Assembly (NCBI GenBank): GCA_951812655.1
Contig: OX638319.1
Coordinates: 682,001-746,000 of the forward strand
Direction of reading: 5' to 3'
DNA from: an uncultured Candidatus Nitrosopumilus sp.
Lineage (GTDB): Archaea; Thermoproteota; Nitrososphaeria; Nitrososphaerales; Nitrosopumilaceae
DNA length: 64,000 nt
The notes under the pieces were generated by a model, which did no database searches, was not told where the DNA came from, and saw only the letters and a list, made by a program, of their open reading frames with translations. This document shows positions 42,350 through 50,863 of this stretch, in pieces. A program made the translations under genes and the position numbers. Positions within the stretch are counted from its first letter, which is position 1. Each line of letters opens with the position of its first letter.

Positions 42350-43515
42350 TTCCATTGATGTGGTCTGAAAAATACCGACCTCAGATAATCTCTGACATGG
42401 TTGGAAATGAAGATGCCCGAGTAGCAATTGTTGAATGGTTTGTCAAGTGGAAAAAAGGTACAAAACCACTACTCTTGGTAGGTCCTCCTGGTATAGGAAA
42501 AACAACAATAGCCTATCTTGTGGCCAAACAGTTTGGATATGATCTGATTGGACTCAATGCAAGTGATGTTAGAAGTAAGACCAGAATTAATGAGATTCTT
42601 GTGCCAGTCATGAATAACGTGAGTGTTTTGGGATCCCCGATGATCTTTGTTGATGAGGTGGATGGAATTCATGGTCGTAGTGATTATGGAGGTGCTTCGG
42701 CATTGGTTGATATTCTGAAAGAGTCTGCTGTCCCAATTGTTTTGGCTGCCAATAATGATACTTCTGACAAAATGAAAGGCGTAAAAAAAGCTGTCAAAAT
42801 CGTCCGTTTTAAAAAAATTCCTCCTAGATTACTGCGCGTTTATCTTGAAAATATTTTAAAAAAACAATCTGTTCAATTGAGTCCTGGTTCTTTGATTAAA
42901 GTCATTGATAACTCAAAAGGTGACATACGGTCAATGATTAATCTTGCACAATCGTTGGTTACTGGATTTAACCCTCAAACTGATGGCTCTTTTGAGCACG
43001 TCAATGTTGAAGATGGTGTAAATGCTTTCTTTAAGGCAAATTCCATTGAAGAAGCTAGAGGCGTTTTGTATTCCATGCAAATTGATCCTAGAGAAAAAAT
43101 TAATTCATTTTACTCTAGTATTATCACAAGTAATTTGGATTACTCTTCACTTGCAAAATATTTAGAAACTCTGTCTGAAGCCGATATGCTTTTTGGAAAA
43201 ATAATGAAAACTCAAAACTGGAGACTGCTGCGGTATTTGAATGATATTCTGATTAAACTATATCAAAATGATGAAAGAATACGGTACTCCCAATACAATC
43301 TTTCTTGGCCATTACTCAATAGAATTAGGTGGGACGGTGCAAAAATTAAGTCTATGTCATCTGTGATGGCAAAGAAACTTCACATGTCGTCCAGCGCTTT
43401 TGTCACTTTGTGTTTTCCTTTTGTCTTGTCTTGCATTAAAAACAAAACTCTGAAACTGGATATGGAAGAAACTTTTGGTGATGTAATTGAGAAGGAGATG
43501 AAACTATTTCCATGA
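42346..43515 (+). CDS. rfcL: Replication factor C large subunit
   Basis: The 389-residue AAA+ subunit of the sliding-clamp loader partners RfcS (17777-18727). It shows RFC box II WSEKYRP, Walker A GPPGIGKT (46-53) and Walker B DEVD (103-106). The C-terminal collar domain is shorter than in many archaea and no PIP-box-like end is obvious. GTG start overlapping the previous stop; ATGA overlap with the next gene. Confidence 0.92.
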   Translation: MIPLMWSEKYRPQIISDMVGNEDARVAIVEWFVKWKKGTKPLLLVGPPGIGKTTIAYLVAKQFGYDLIGLNASDVRSKTRINEILVPVMNNVSVLGSPMIFVDEVDGIHGRSDYGGASALVDILKESAVPIVLAANNDTSDKMKGVKKAVKIVRFKKIPPRLLRVYLENILKKQSVQLSPGSLIKVIDNSKGDIRSMINLAQSLVTGFNPQTDGSFEHVNVEDGVNAFFKANSIEEARGVLYSMQIDPREKINSFYSSIITSNLDYSSLAKYLETLSEADMLFGKIMKTQNWRLLRYLNDILIKLYQNDERIRYSQYNLSWPLLNRIRWDGAKIKSMSSVMAKKLHMSSSAFVTLCFPFVLSCIKNKTLKLDMEETFGDVIEKEMKLFP

Positions 43516-43823
43516 GCTGGCGAAAAATACCCATGAAGTTTCCTGGTACATGCATGGTATGCGATAAAAAAATTAACGTGAATGAAATTGGCTTGTGGGC
43601 AAAAGGTGTGGGTGTTAAGCATGAAAAATGTGCTCAGGTAAACGAATTACGGTGCATAGTGTGTGGCTCATCTGCTGGTTGTCCACAATGTGAATTTCAA
43701 GAAAACTGTGACATTCCCAATGTCTCCCAATTATGTATATGCAAGAAATGCAGTGAAGAAAAAAATGCTTTTGAATTGTATCAAAAATCAGTTAGTAAGA
43801 AATTTCCACTAGTTAACGCGTGA
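43512..43823 (+). CDS. Cys-rich zinc-binding protein
   Basis: The 103-residue protein holds three to four Cys pairs: GTCMVCDKKI, RCIVCGSSAGCPQCEFQENC and LCICKKCSEE, likely two zinc sites. It overlaps rfcL by ATGA, so it may assist replication or repair, but this is only inferred from position. No enzyme motif. Confidence 0.6.
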   Translation: MSWRKIPMKFPGTCMVCDKKINVNEIGLWAKGVGVKHEKCAQVNELRCIVCGSSAGCPQCEFQENCDIPNVSQLCICKKCSEEKNAFELYQKSVSKKFPLVNA

Positions 43824-43864
43824 AGTTCTAAAAAAAATGAAAATTTCACAATTTTTACAAAAAT

Positions 43865-43877
43865 TTTACATTGTAAA
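43865..43877. promoter_or_regulatory. Palindrome TTTACA-T-TGTAAA
   Basis: A perfect 13-bp palindrome sits in a very AT-rich leader between the zinc-protein gene and the carboxylase operon. The sequence resembles bacterial BirA half sites (TTGTAAAC), but no archaeal equivalent is established, and it could also be a chance feature of AT-rich DNA. Confidence 0.3.
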
Positions 43878-43927
43878 TTTTTAAAATTAAATTAATATAT
43901 GAATACATTCTGCTATAAATTGCAGTT

Positions 43928-45475
43928 ATGCATTCTGAAAAGATAGAAGGATATTCTGAAAAAAATTATGCCGCGTTGCAGGGTGGCGGTCAAGAACGAA
44001 TTGAGGCCCAGCATAACAAGGGCAAGTTAACTGCTCGTGAAAGAATTAGCATTTTACTAGACGAGGGTACTTTTACTGAAATTGATCCTATGACTACTCA
44101 TCATTATCACGAATATGACATGCAGAAGAAGAAATTCTTTACAGATGGCGTGGTTGGCGGATATGGGAATGTTGATGGAAGACAAGTGTTCGTTTTTGCC
44201 TATGATTTCACTGTACTAGGTGGAACATTGAGTCAGATGGGAGCTAAAAAGATTTGCAAGCTAATGGATCATGCTGTTCAAACTGGTTGTCCCATCATAG
44301 GCGTTATGGATTCTGGTGGGGCTAGGATTCAAGAGGGAATTATGAGCCTCGACGGGTTTGCAGATATATTTTATCATAATCAATTGGCTTCGGGCGTAAT
44401 TCCTCAAATTACTGCTAGTATTGGTCCCTCTGCAGGTGGTTCTGTGTATTCCCCAGCCATGACTGACTTTGTAATAATGGTTGAAAAGGTTGGAACTATG
44501 TTTGTTACAGGTCCTGATGTGGTTAAGACAGTGTTAGGTGAGGAAATCTCATTTGATGATCTGGGCGGTGCAATGACTCACGGTTCAAAAAGTGGTGTTG
44601 CTCATTTCGTAGCCCAAAATGAATACGAATGTATGGATTATATCAAAAAATTAATCTCTTATTTACCTCAAAATAATTCCGAAGCTCCGCCAAAAGTTGC
44701 TACTGGTGATGATCCTAACCGTTTGGATCCTAAATTGATCGATATTATTCCTGAAAATCCATTGCAACCATATGACATGAAAGAAATCATTAATTCAATT
44801 GTTGATAACCATGAATTCTTTGAAGTCCATGAGTTGTTTGCACCAAATATCATAGTGGGTTATGGTAGAATGAATGGAAAAGTTGTAGGAATAGTTGCAA
44901 ATCAGCCAATTCATCTTGCAGGTGCTCTTGATATCGATTCATCAAATAAGGCTGCACGTTTCATTCGTTTTTGTGACTCATTTAATGTGCCTATCATTAC
45001 TTTAGTTGATACCCCTGGCTACATGCCAGGTTCTAACCAAGAGCATAATGGAATTATTAGACATGGAAGTAAACTTCTATATGCCTATTGTGAAGCTACT
45101 GTCCCAAGAATTACTTTGGTAATTGGCAAAGCATATGGTGGAGCATACATTGCAATGGGCAGTAAAAATCTTCGTACTGACATTAATTATGCCTGGCCAA
45201 CTGCCAGATGTGCTGTATTAGGTGGTGAAGCTGCAGTTAAAATCATGTATAGAAAGGATCTTAGTAATGCTGAAAATGCCGAAGAACTAAAGAAACAGCT
45301 GGTTGATGAATTTGCAGAAAAGTTTGAAAATCCTTATGTTGCAGCATCTCATGGAACTGTTGATAACGTGATTGATCCTGCTGAAACAAGACCTATGCTG
45401 ATTAAAGCACTTGAAATGCTCGAAAACAAAAGAGTAAAACAACTACCAAGAAAACATGGAAATATCAATTTGTGA
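43928..45475 (+). CDS. pccB: Acetyl/propionyl-CoA carboxylase, carboxyltransferase subunit
   Basis: The 515-residue decarboxylase-fold subunit transfers CO2 from carboxybiotin to acyl-CoA. Typical segments are KGKLTARERISILLDEGTF, GVMDSGGARIQEG, oxyanion-hole glycines (IGPSAGGSVYSP) and VDTPGYMPG with AYGGAYIAMGSK. In ammonia-oxidising archaea this enzyme carboxylates both acetyl-CoA and propionyl-CoA in the 3-hydroxypropionate/4-hydroxybutyrate cycle. It is followed by the biotin carboxylase and carrier genes. Confidence 0.93.
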   Translation: MHSEKIEGYSEKNYAALQGGGQERIEAQHNKGKLTARERISILLDEGTFTEIDPMTTHHYHEYDMQKKKFFTDGVVGGYGNVDGRQVFVFAYDFTVLGGTLSQMGAKKICKLMDHAVQTGCPIIGVMDSGGARIQEGIMSLDGFADIFYHNQLASGVIPQITASIGPSAGGSVYSPAMTDFVIMVEKVGTMFVTGPDVVKTVLGEEISFDDLGGAMTHGSKSGVAHFVAQNEYECMDYIKKLISYLPQNNSEAPPKVATGDDPNRLDPKLIDIIPENPLQPYDMKEIINSIVDNHEFFEVHELFAPNIIVGYGRMNGKVVGIVANQPIHLAGALDIDSSNKAARFIRFCDSFNVPIITLVDTPGYMPGSNQEHNGIIRHGSKLLYAYCEATVPRITLVIGKAYGGAYIAMGSKNLRTDINYAWPTARCAVLGGEAAVKIMYRKDLSNAENAEELKKQLVDEFAEKFENPYVAASHGTVDNVIDPAETRPMLIKALEMLENKRVKQLPRKHGNINL

Positions 45476-45481
45476 TTTGAG

Positions 45482-46969
45482 ATGATTGAAAAAGTACTTA
45501 TCGCTAACAGAGGAGAAATTGCTTTACGTGTTATTAGAACGTGTAAGAGACTTGGAATCAAAACAGTTGCCGTTTATTCTGATGAAGATGTTAATTCACT
45601 TCATGTCAAGCAAGCAACTGAAGCATATCATATAGGTGAAGCAGCACCTGCTAAATCATATCTTAATCAAGAAAAAATACTCGATGTCATGTTGTCGTCT
45701 GGTGCTGATGCAGTTCATCCTGGGTATGGTTTTCTTTCTGAAAATGATGATTTTGCAAGGCTATGTGAAAAAAATAAAATTAATTTTATTGGCCCATCTG
45801 CAGATTCGATGAATCTTTGTGGTGATAAGATGGAATGTAAGGCTGCAATGTTAAAAGCCAATGTGCCAACGGTTCCTGGCAGTCCTGGTTTAGTTAAAGA
45901 TGCTGATGATGCAGAAAAAATTGCAAATGATATTGGATATCCTGTAATGCTGAAATCAGTTTATGGTGGCGGTGGTCGAGGAATTAGAATAGTAACTAAT
46001 GATAAAGAATTACAAGAAGGTTTTGACACAGTAACATCTGAATCTATAGCCGCTGTTGGAAAATCAGCTATCATTGTTGAAAAATTCTTAGAAAAAACAA
46101 GACACATTGAATATCAAATGTGTCGAGATAAGCATGGTAATTCAGTACATCTCTTTGAAAGAGAATGCTCCATTCAAAGGAGAAATCAAAAATTAATTGA
46201 ACAAACACCATCTCCTGTAGTAGATGATGCAAAAAGAGAAGAAATTGGTGAAATAGTTGTTAGAGCAGCAGAAGCCGTTGATTATACTAACCTAGGAACT
46301 GCAGAATTCCTAAGGGCTGATAATGGAGAATTTTATTTTATAGAAATTAATGCAAGATTACAAGTAGAACATCCAATCTCTGAAATGGTTTCTGGGTTAG
46401 ACTTTGTCAAACTTCAACTGGATATCGCAAATGGAGAGCCATTACCATTTAAACAAAGTGATCTCAAAATGAATGGTTATGCTATTGAATGCAGAATCAA
46501 CGCCGAAGATACATTCTTAGACTTTGCTCCGTCAACAGGCCCAGTTCCTGATGTAACTATTCCTACAGGACCATACGTTCGATGTGATACGTATCTTTAT
46601 CCTGGTTGCACTGTATCTCCATTTTATGACTCACTAATGGCAAAACTTGTCACATGGGGTCAAACTTATGATGAATCTAGAACTAGAATGCTTGCCGCAT
46701 TAAATGACTTTTACATTCAAGGTGTAGAAACTTCAATTCCTTTGTACAAAACTATTCTGGAAACTGACGAATACAAAAACGGTGATCTTTCGACAGATTT
46801 TCTCAAACGTTATGGTATTATTGATAGGTTGACTAAAGATCTTAAAAATGAACAAGAAGAGAAAAGTGAGGCTGCTTTAGCAGCTGCAATTATTCATTCT
46901 GAATACTTTAAGAGCAGGGCACAAAATAGCACTGTTAATAACACAAATTGGAAGTACAAACTGGATTGA
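45482..46969 (+). CDS. accC: Biotin carboxylase subunit
   Basis: The 495-residue ATP-grasp enzyme carboxylates biotin with bicarbonate. It starts MIEKVLIANRGEIALRVIRT and shows YGGGGRGIRIV (glycine-rich loop), the catalytic EINARLQVEHPISEMVSG, and the C-terminal lid. It lies 6 bp after the carboxyltransferase gene and 6 bp before the biotin carrier gene, forming one operon. Confidence 0.95.
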   Translation: MIEKVLIANRGEIALRVIRTCKRLGIKTVAVYSDEDVNSLHVKQATEAYHIGEAAPAKSYLNQEKILDVMLSSGADAVHPGYGFLSENDDFARLCEKNKINFIGPSADSMNLCGDKMECKAAMLKANVPTVPGSPGLVKDADDAEKIANDIGYPVMLKSVYGGGGRGIRIVTNDKELQEGFDTVTSESIAAVGKSAIIVEKFLEKTRHIEYQMCRDKHGNSVHLFERECSIQRRNQKLIEQTPSPVVDDAKREEIGEIVVRAAEAVDYTNLGTAEFLRADNGEFYFIEINARLQVEHPISEMVSGLDFVKLQLDIANGEPLPFKQSDLKMNGYAIECRINAEDTFLDFAPSTGPVPDVTIPTGPYVRCDTYLYPGCTVSPFYDSLMAKLVTWGQTYDESRTRMLAALNDFYIQGVETSIPLYKTILETDEYKNGDLSTDFLKRYGIIDRLTKDLKNEQEEKSEAALAAAIIHSEYFKSRAQNSTVNNTNWKYKLD

Positions 46970-46975
46970 TGTTAA

Positions 46976-47488
46976 ATGGATTATAAAATACCGGACATTG
47001 AAAAATCATTTGTAGGAAAGATCATACAAAATCTTGGAAATAATGATTATGTAATTAAAATCGATGATAACGAACATGCTCTAAAAATCATAACCATGGA
47101 TTCTACAGGCGTCGAATTTGTTTTGGATCAAAAGTATCACAAGGCAAAATACCTTGAACAGTCTATAAATGAAATGAATGTTGTAATTGACAACGTTCCT
47201 GTTACTCTAAATTTACATTCTCATTTTGATAAAATCGTCTACAAGAACTCTGGTGGTTCAGGTTCTGGAAGTTCTCAATTAGGACTGAAAAGCCAAATTC
47301 CTGGAAAGGTTGTATCTTTGGCCGTTGCTGAAGGTGATTCTGTACAGAAAGGTGATGTTGTATGTACTTTGGAATCTATGAAAATGCAGGTTGCAATTAA
47401 AGCCCATAAAGATGGTGTTGTAAAATCAATTAAAGCAAAAGAAACTGCCACTGTTGCTAAAGGTGACATAGTTGCAGAAATTGAATAA
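46976..47488 (+). CDS. accB: Biotin carboxyl carrier protein
   Basis: The 170-residue carrier has a C-terminal biotinyl domain with ESMKMQ; Lys136 is the biotinylation site, flanked by the usual valine/glycine strands (GDVVCTL, GDIVAEIE). The N-terminal half is specific to archaeal carboxylases. Its TAA stop is inside the first unit of the 19-bp tandem array. It delivers carboxybiotin between the two preceding subunits. Confidence 0.93.
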   Translation: MDYKIPDIEKSFVGKIIQNLGNNDYVIKIDDNEHALKIITMDSTGVEFVLDQKYHKAKYLEQSINEMNVVIDNVPVTLNLHSHFDKIVYKNSGGSGSGSSQLGLKSQIPGKVVSLAVAEGDSVQKGDVVCTLESMKMQVAIKAHKDGVVKSIKAKETATVAKGDIVAEIE

Positions 47489-47632
47489 GAAATTTTTATT
47501 GTTTTAAGAAATTTTTATTGTTTTAAGAAATTTTTATTGTTTTAAGAAATTTTTATTGTTTTAAGAAATTTTTATTGTTTTAAGAAATTTTTATTGTTTT
47601 AAGAAATTTTTATTGTTTTAAGAAATTTTTAA
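47486..47632. repeat. Tandem array of a 19-bp unit between convergent genes
   Basis: The unit TAAGAAATTTTTATTGTTT starts at 47486, 47505, 47524, 47543, 47562, 47581 and 47600 (seven copies), with a partial eighth at 47619. The first copy contains the accB stop codon and the last full copy the peroxiredoxin stop codon (47610-47612). The copies look identical and each carries a T tract readable as a terminator for accB. No spacers, so not CRISPR. Confidence 0.95.
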
Positions 47633-48077
47633 TCTCTTCATAATTTGGTTCTTTAAGAGGATCTTCAGAAATCCACTTGTAACCAATTTTTCCATCTTCC
47701 ATGATTACAAAAACCGAACGTTTTGCAGCATTGTAATCTTTAATGTGAAGTAAATCCGGCATCAAAATTCCATAATCTTTGATTGTTTTACTTGTATAGT
47801 CTCCTAGTAATGGAAAATTAAAATTGTGTTTTTCTGCAAATGCCTTGTTTGCAAATGGACCATCATTGCTGATCGATACAATCTTTGCACCTAATTCTGA
47901 AATTTCTTTCCATGAGTCCCTAAATGTGCAAAGTTCTACTTCACAAACTGGTGAACTTGCTGCAACTATGAATGACAAGACAATTTTTCCACCTTTAAAT
48001 TCGTCTAATGTTCGTAATTTTAGATCGGTATCTGGAAGTTCGAATCCAGGCGCAATATCTCCTATGTTTAGCGACAT
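47610..48077 (-). CDS. Peroxiredoxin (AhpC/Bcp type)
   Basis: The 155-residue thiol peroxidase reduces peroxides with the peroxidatic Cys45 in SSPVCEVELCTFRD; Cys50 is a possible resolving Cys. The family motif is P-x3-[TS]-x2-C; here the Thr position is Ser42 but the Pro position is Val38, an uncommon change. The last codons (NFLKQ) lie in the 19-bp repeat array, so the C-terminus may be recent. Confidence 0.85.
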   Translation of the reverse strand: MSLNIGDIAPGFELPDTDLKLRTLDEFKGGKIVLSFIVAASSPVCEVELCTFRDSWKEISELGAKIVSISNDGPFANKAFAEKHNFNFPLLGDYTSKTIKDYGILMPDLLHIKDYNAAKRSVFVIMEDGKIGYKWISEDPLKEPNYEEIKNFLKQ

Positions 48078-48139
48078 GATCGTCGTCTTACATTATCCTA
48101 TTAAGGCCTTTACACGATATTTTTTTAAAAAAATTGATC

Positions 48140-48162
48140 TAAAAAGGAACCATACCTTTTTA
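48140..48162. promoter_or_regulatory. Inverted repeat overlapping the nuo operon TATA box
   Basis: TAAAAAGG (48140-48147) and CCTTTTTA (48155-48162) pair perfectly across AACCATA. The right arm runs into the TATA-like TTTTTATAC, placed about 28 nt before the nuoA TTG start. A protein bound here would block transcription of complex I. Confidence 0.55.
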
Positions 48163-48188
48163 TACAAAAATCAGGGTGAAAAGCTAAA

Positions 48189-48563
48189 TTGGTCGGGGAA
48201 TTAGCGGGCAATTATAGTACCGTTGTATTGATGTTTGGCTTTGCTATGGCAGCTATGGCTCCAGCACTAGTCATATCTAGAATGGTATCTCCCAGGAAAA
48301 AAAGCAATCCTGTGAAATTTTTGCCAATGGAATGTGGCCAAGTCCCGACTGGTGAAGGTAGAACTCATTTCATGATGCAGTATTATCCATACATTCTGAT
48401 GTTTGTCGTCTTTGACGTGATGGCAATTTTCTTGTATGCGTGGGGAAGTGCACTATTAGAAATCCCGAAAATTGCAACTTTGCCTATGATGGGATTCTTG
48501 GCAATTATGTTTGGAGCAATGGCATTTGCACTGTATCAGTCAGGGAGACGAAGGATATGGTAG
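48189..48563 (+). CDS. nuoA: NADH dehydrogenase-like complex I subunit A
   Basis: This 124-residue membrane subunit of the proton-pumping complex has three helices and the subunit A signature region KFLPMECGQVPTGEGRTHF, with Cys in the conserved ECG. The TTG start at 48189 follows from the upstream TATA box. It opens an 11-gene operon (ABCDHIJKMLN) without nuoEFG, so the electron donor is likely ferredoxin or another carrier instead of NADH. Confidence 0.88.
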   Translation: MVGELAGNYSTVVLMFGFAMAAMAPALVISRMVSPRKKSNPVKFLPMECGQVPTGEGRTHFMMQYYPYILMFVVFDVMAIFLYAWGSALLEIPKIATLPMMGFLAIMFGAMAFALYQSGRRRIW

Positions 48564-48606
48564 TTATTTATTACAAATTACGTTTACGAGGATTGGAGAC
48601 TGAATC

Positions 48607-49131
48607 ATGATTAAGGATCTTGTTACCCCCGAAAACGCCAACGTCTTCGTTGGGAAGCTCGGGGACATACTCGAGAAGGCCATCGACAAGCCGCTGGGCT
48701 ATGCCATAAACTGGGGACGAATCTGGTCGCTGTGGCCCGTCCACATCGAGACCGCGTGCTGCAGCGTAGAGTTTGGCGCGGCCTCCAGTCCGAGATACGA
48801 CGTCGAGAGGTTCGGAATCATCGAGGCGTTCGGATCTCTAAGGCAGTGCGATCTCGTGGTCGTTCAGGGAACGATTACCAGGAAGATGGCTCCGAGACTC
48901 AGGCTGGTATACGATCAGATGCCCGAACCAAAGTACGTGATTGCCATGGGCGCATGCGCCATTACCGGCGGACTGTACTTTGACTCGTACAACGTGCTTC
49001 CGGGAATCGACGGCGTGATACCTGTGGACGTGTACGTTCCGGGATGCCCGCCAAGGCCTGAGACGCTGATACAGGGATGCATGCTGCTTCAGGAGAAGAT
49101 CAAGAGGATGAAGGCCAGGAAGTTTGTATGA
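48607..49131 (+). CDS. nuoB: Complex I subunit B (N2 cluster), GC-rich codons
   Basis: The 174-residue subunit ligates the terminal [4Fe-4S] cluster N2 (ETACCSVEFG, VVQGTITRK, GACAITGG, VPGCPPRPE), which passes electrons to quinone. The nucleotide composition is unlike its neighbours: 35/60 and 39/60 G+C in 48661-48780 versus about 23-25/60 in nuoA and nuoC. The shift starts and ends with the coding region. It could be a copy acquired or converted from a GC-rich relative. The protein itself looks intact. Confidence 0.93.
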   Translation: MIKDLVTPENANVFVGKLGDILEKAIDKPLGYAINWGRIWSLWPVHIETACCSVEFGAASSPRYDVERFGIIEAFGSLRQCDLVVVQGTITRKMAPRLRLVYDQMPEPKYVIAMGACAITGGLYFDSYNVLPGIDGVIPVDVYVPGCPPRPETLIQGCMLLQEKIKRMKARKFV

Positions 49132-49724
49132 TGAGTTCTGATACTGCGACTACTGCGGAAAAAAAACCTGTAGCTAAAGCACCTCCTCCTAAACCTGCTG
49201 CAAAAAAACCAGAACCTGAACCCGTTGAATTGCCTGTGTTTGAAAAGGGTATTTCTGACAAAATAGTTGAAAAATTTGGTGACAAGATTGAAGTCGCATT
49301 TGTCAAAGAGGATCGTGTAAGAATTAACGTTGGAAAAGAAGACGTTCATGATGTTGCAGAATTTGTTCGTGATGAATTGAGTTATGATCATGTCGAATCT
49401 GTTTCAGGGGTAGATTATCCTCAAGATAATGAGATTGAGGTTGTTTATCATATAGGATCTTATTCTGATTCTTCATTGGCTAGACAGGTTCTAGTTTTGG
49501 CTACTCGTGCTCAGAGAGAAACTAATCCTATACCTGGGAATGATGCTACAAAACTTCCTACACTTAGAGATGTATTTTACAGTGTGGAGTTTCATGAACG
49601 AGAAATATTTGAAATGTTTGGTGTTTTCTTTGAAGGTCATCCTGATAATAGACGATTACTTTTACCCGAAGATTGGGCTGACTTGCCACCACTTAGAAAG
49701 GACTTTGCAATAAAAGGAAGATAG
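49128..49724 (+). CDS. nuoC: Complex I subunit C
   Basis: The 198-residue peripheral subunit (30-kDa family) starts at an ATG overlapping the nuoB stop. It has a lineage-specific Pro/Ala/Lys-rich N-terminal tail (about 1-35), then the conserved domain with FYSVEFHEREIFEMFGVFFE and GHPDNRRLLLPEDW, the subunit C signature. A/T-rich codons resume here, in contrast to nuoB. Confidence 0.9.
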   Translation: MMSSDTATTAEKKPVAKAPPPKPAAKKPEPEPVELPVFEKGISDKIVEKFGDKIEVAFVKEDRVRINVGKEDVHDVAEFVRDELSYDHVESVSGVDYPQDNEIEVVYHIGSYSDSSLARQVLVLATRAQRETNPIPGNDATKLPTLRDVFYSVEFHEREIFEMFGVFFEGHPDNRRLLLPEDWADLPPLRKDFAIKGR

Positions 49725-49726
49725 AC

Positions 49727-50863
49727 ATGACTAATGAATTACCTCCTGGATTAGCACTCCAAAAAGTTGACGAGCGAATAATGACTCTAAATGTCGGGCC
49801 ACAACATCCCGGTTCTGGTCACATGAGAATCATTGTACAGATTGATGGCGATTATATTGTTGCATGTGATCCTGATCCCGGATATGTACATCGTGGAGAA
49901 GAAAAAATGGCAGAATATAGAAATTATATCACAAATATCCCTCATCTGGAAAGGCCTGTAATTCATGACTCGTGCAATGTGTTATATCCTTACGTTTTGG
50001 GAGCAGAAGAACTTCTTGGTATAGAAGTACCAGAACGAGCAAAATATGTTAGAGTTATCGCATCCGAATTAAATCGATGTATCTACATCATGTATTGGCT
50101 AGCAATCTATGGAATCTTTTTGGGACATTCTACTATGTTCATGTGGCCAGCTGGAGATCGTGAACTCTTAATTGATCTAATGGAAAAAATGACTGGTGCA
50201 AGAGTTACACACGCTCATTTCGTTCCAGGTGGAGTCAGAAATGATTTGCCTCCTAACTTTGAGGACGTATGTTTGCGTCAGGTAAACTATTTTGAAAAAA
50301 GAATCAAAGAATACGCTGCGGTTTTCTATGATAATCCTATTCTGATTGCTAGAACTCAGGATACCGGAGTCTTGTCGAGACAAGATGCCATTAGATATGG
50401 AACAACTGGATCTGTGCTTAGGGCCAGTGGTGTTGATTATGATCTTAGAAAGAAGGAACCCTATGACGTGTATGACGAGTTGGATATTCATACCAATGTA
50501 ATGAAGGAAGGTGATTCATACGCAAGATCTAGAATTCCCTGGCTTGACATGATAGAAAGTTGTAACATTATTAGACAAGCACTCCAAAAAATGCCTAAAT
50601 CTGGCTCTGTTCGAACCAAACTAAAACCCAATCCCAAGGGCAAAGGGCTTGACTCCGTATACAAGCGTGTGGAATCTGGTCGTGGTTCATTGGGTTGCTA
50701 TATTGTATCTGATGGCAAGCCTGAACCATACCGTGTAAAATTAAGTGTACCGTCCTTTAGAAACTTGATTGCATTGCCAAATCTCCTAAGGGGGGAAAAA
50801 TTAGGTAATATGCCATCTGTTTATTGGAGTCTTAATTATTGGCCAGTGGAGGCAGACCGATAA
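49727..50863 (+). CDS. nuoD: Complex I subunit D
   Basis: The 378-residue 49-kDa-type subunit forms the quinone site with NuoB. It shows MTLNVGPQHPGSGHMRIIVQ (quinone-facing His), GYVHRGEEKMAEYRNY and the DLRKKEPYDVYD segment. The C-terminal ESGRGSLGCYIVSDG segment is also conserved. Like other NuoD proteins it has lost the NiFe ligands of its hydrogenase ancestor. It directly precedes nuoH. Confidence 0.94.
   Translation: MTNELPPGLALQKVDERIMTLNVGPQHPGSGHMRIIVQIDGDYIVACDPDPGYVHRGEEKMAEYRNYITNIPHLERPVIHDSCNVLYPYVLGAEELLGIEVPERAKYVRVIASELNRCIYIMYWLAIYGIFLGHSTMFMWPAGDRELLIDLMEKMTGARVTHAHFVPGGVRNDLPPNFEDVCLRQVNYFEKRIKEYAAVFYDNPILIARTQDTGVLSRQDAIRYGTTGSVLRASGVDYDLRKKEPYDVYDELDIHTNVMKEGDSYARSRIPWLDMIESCNIIRQALQKMPKSGSVRTKLKPNPKGKGLDSVYKRVESGRGSLGCYIVSDGKPEPYRVKLSVPSFRNLIALPNLLRGEKLGNMPSVYWSLNYWPVEADR

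Noticed and set aside
47486-47632. Regular repeats suggesting a CRISPR array
   Set aside because: The 19-bp units follow each other without spacers and no cas gene is near; it is a simple tandem array.
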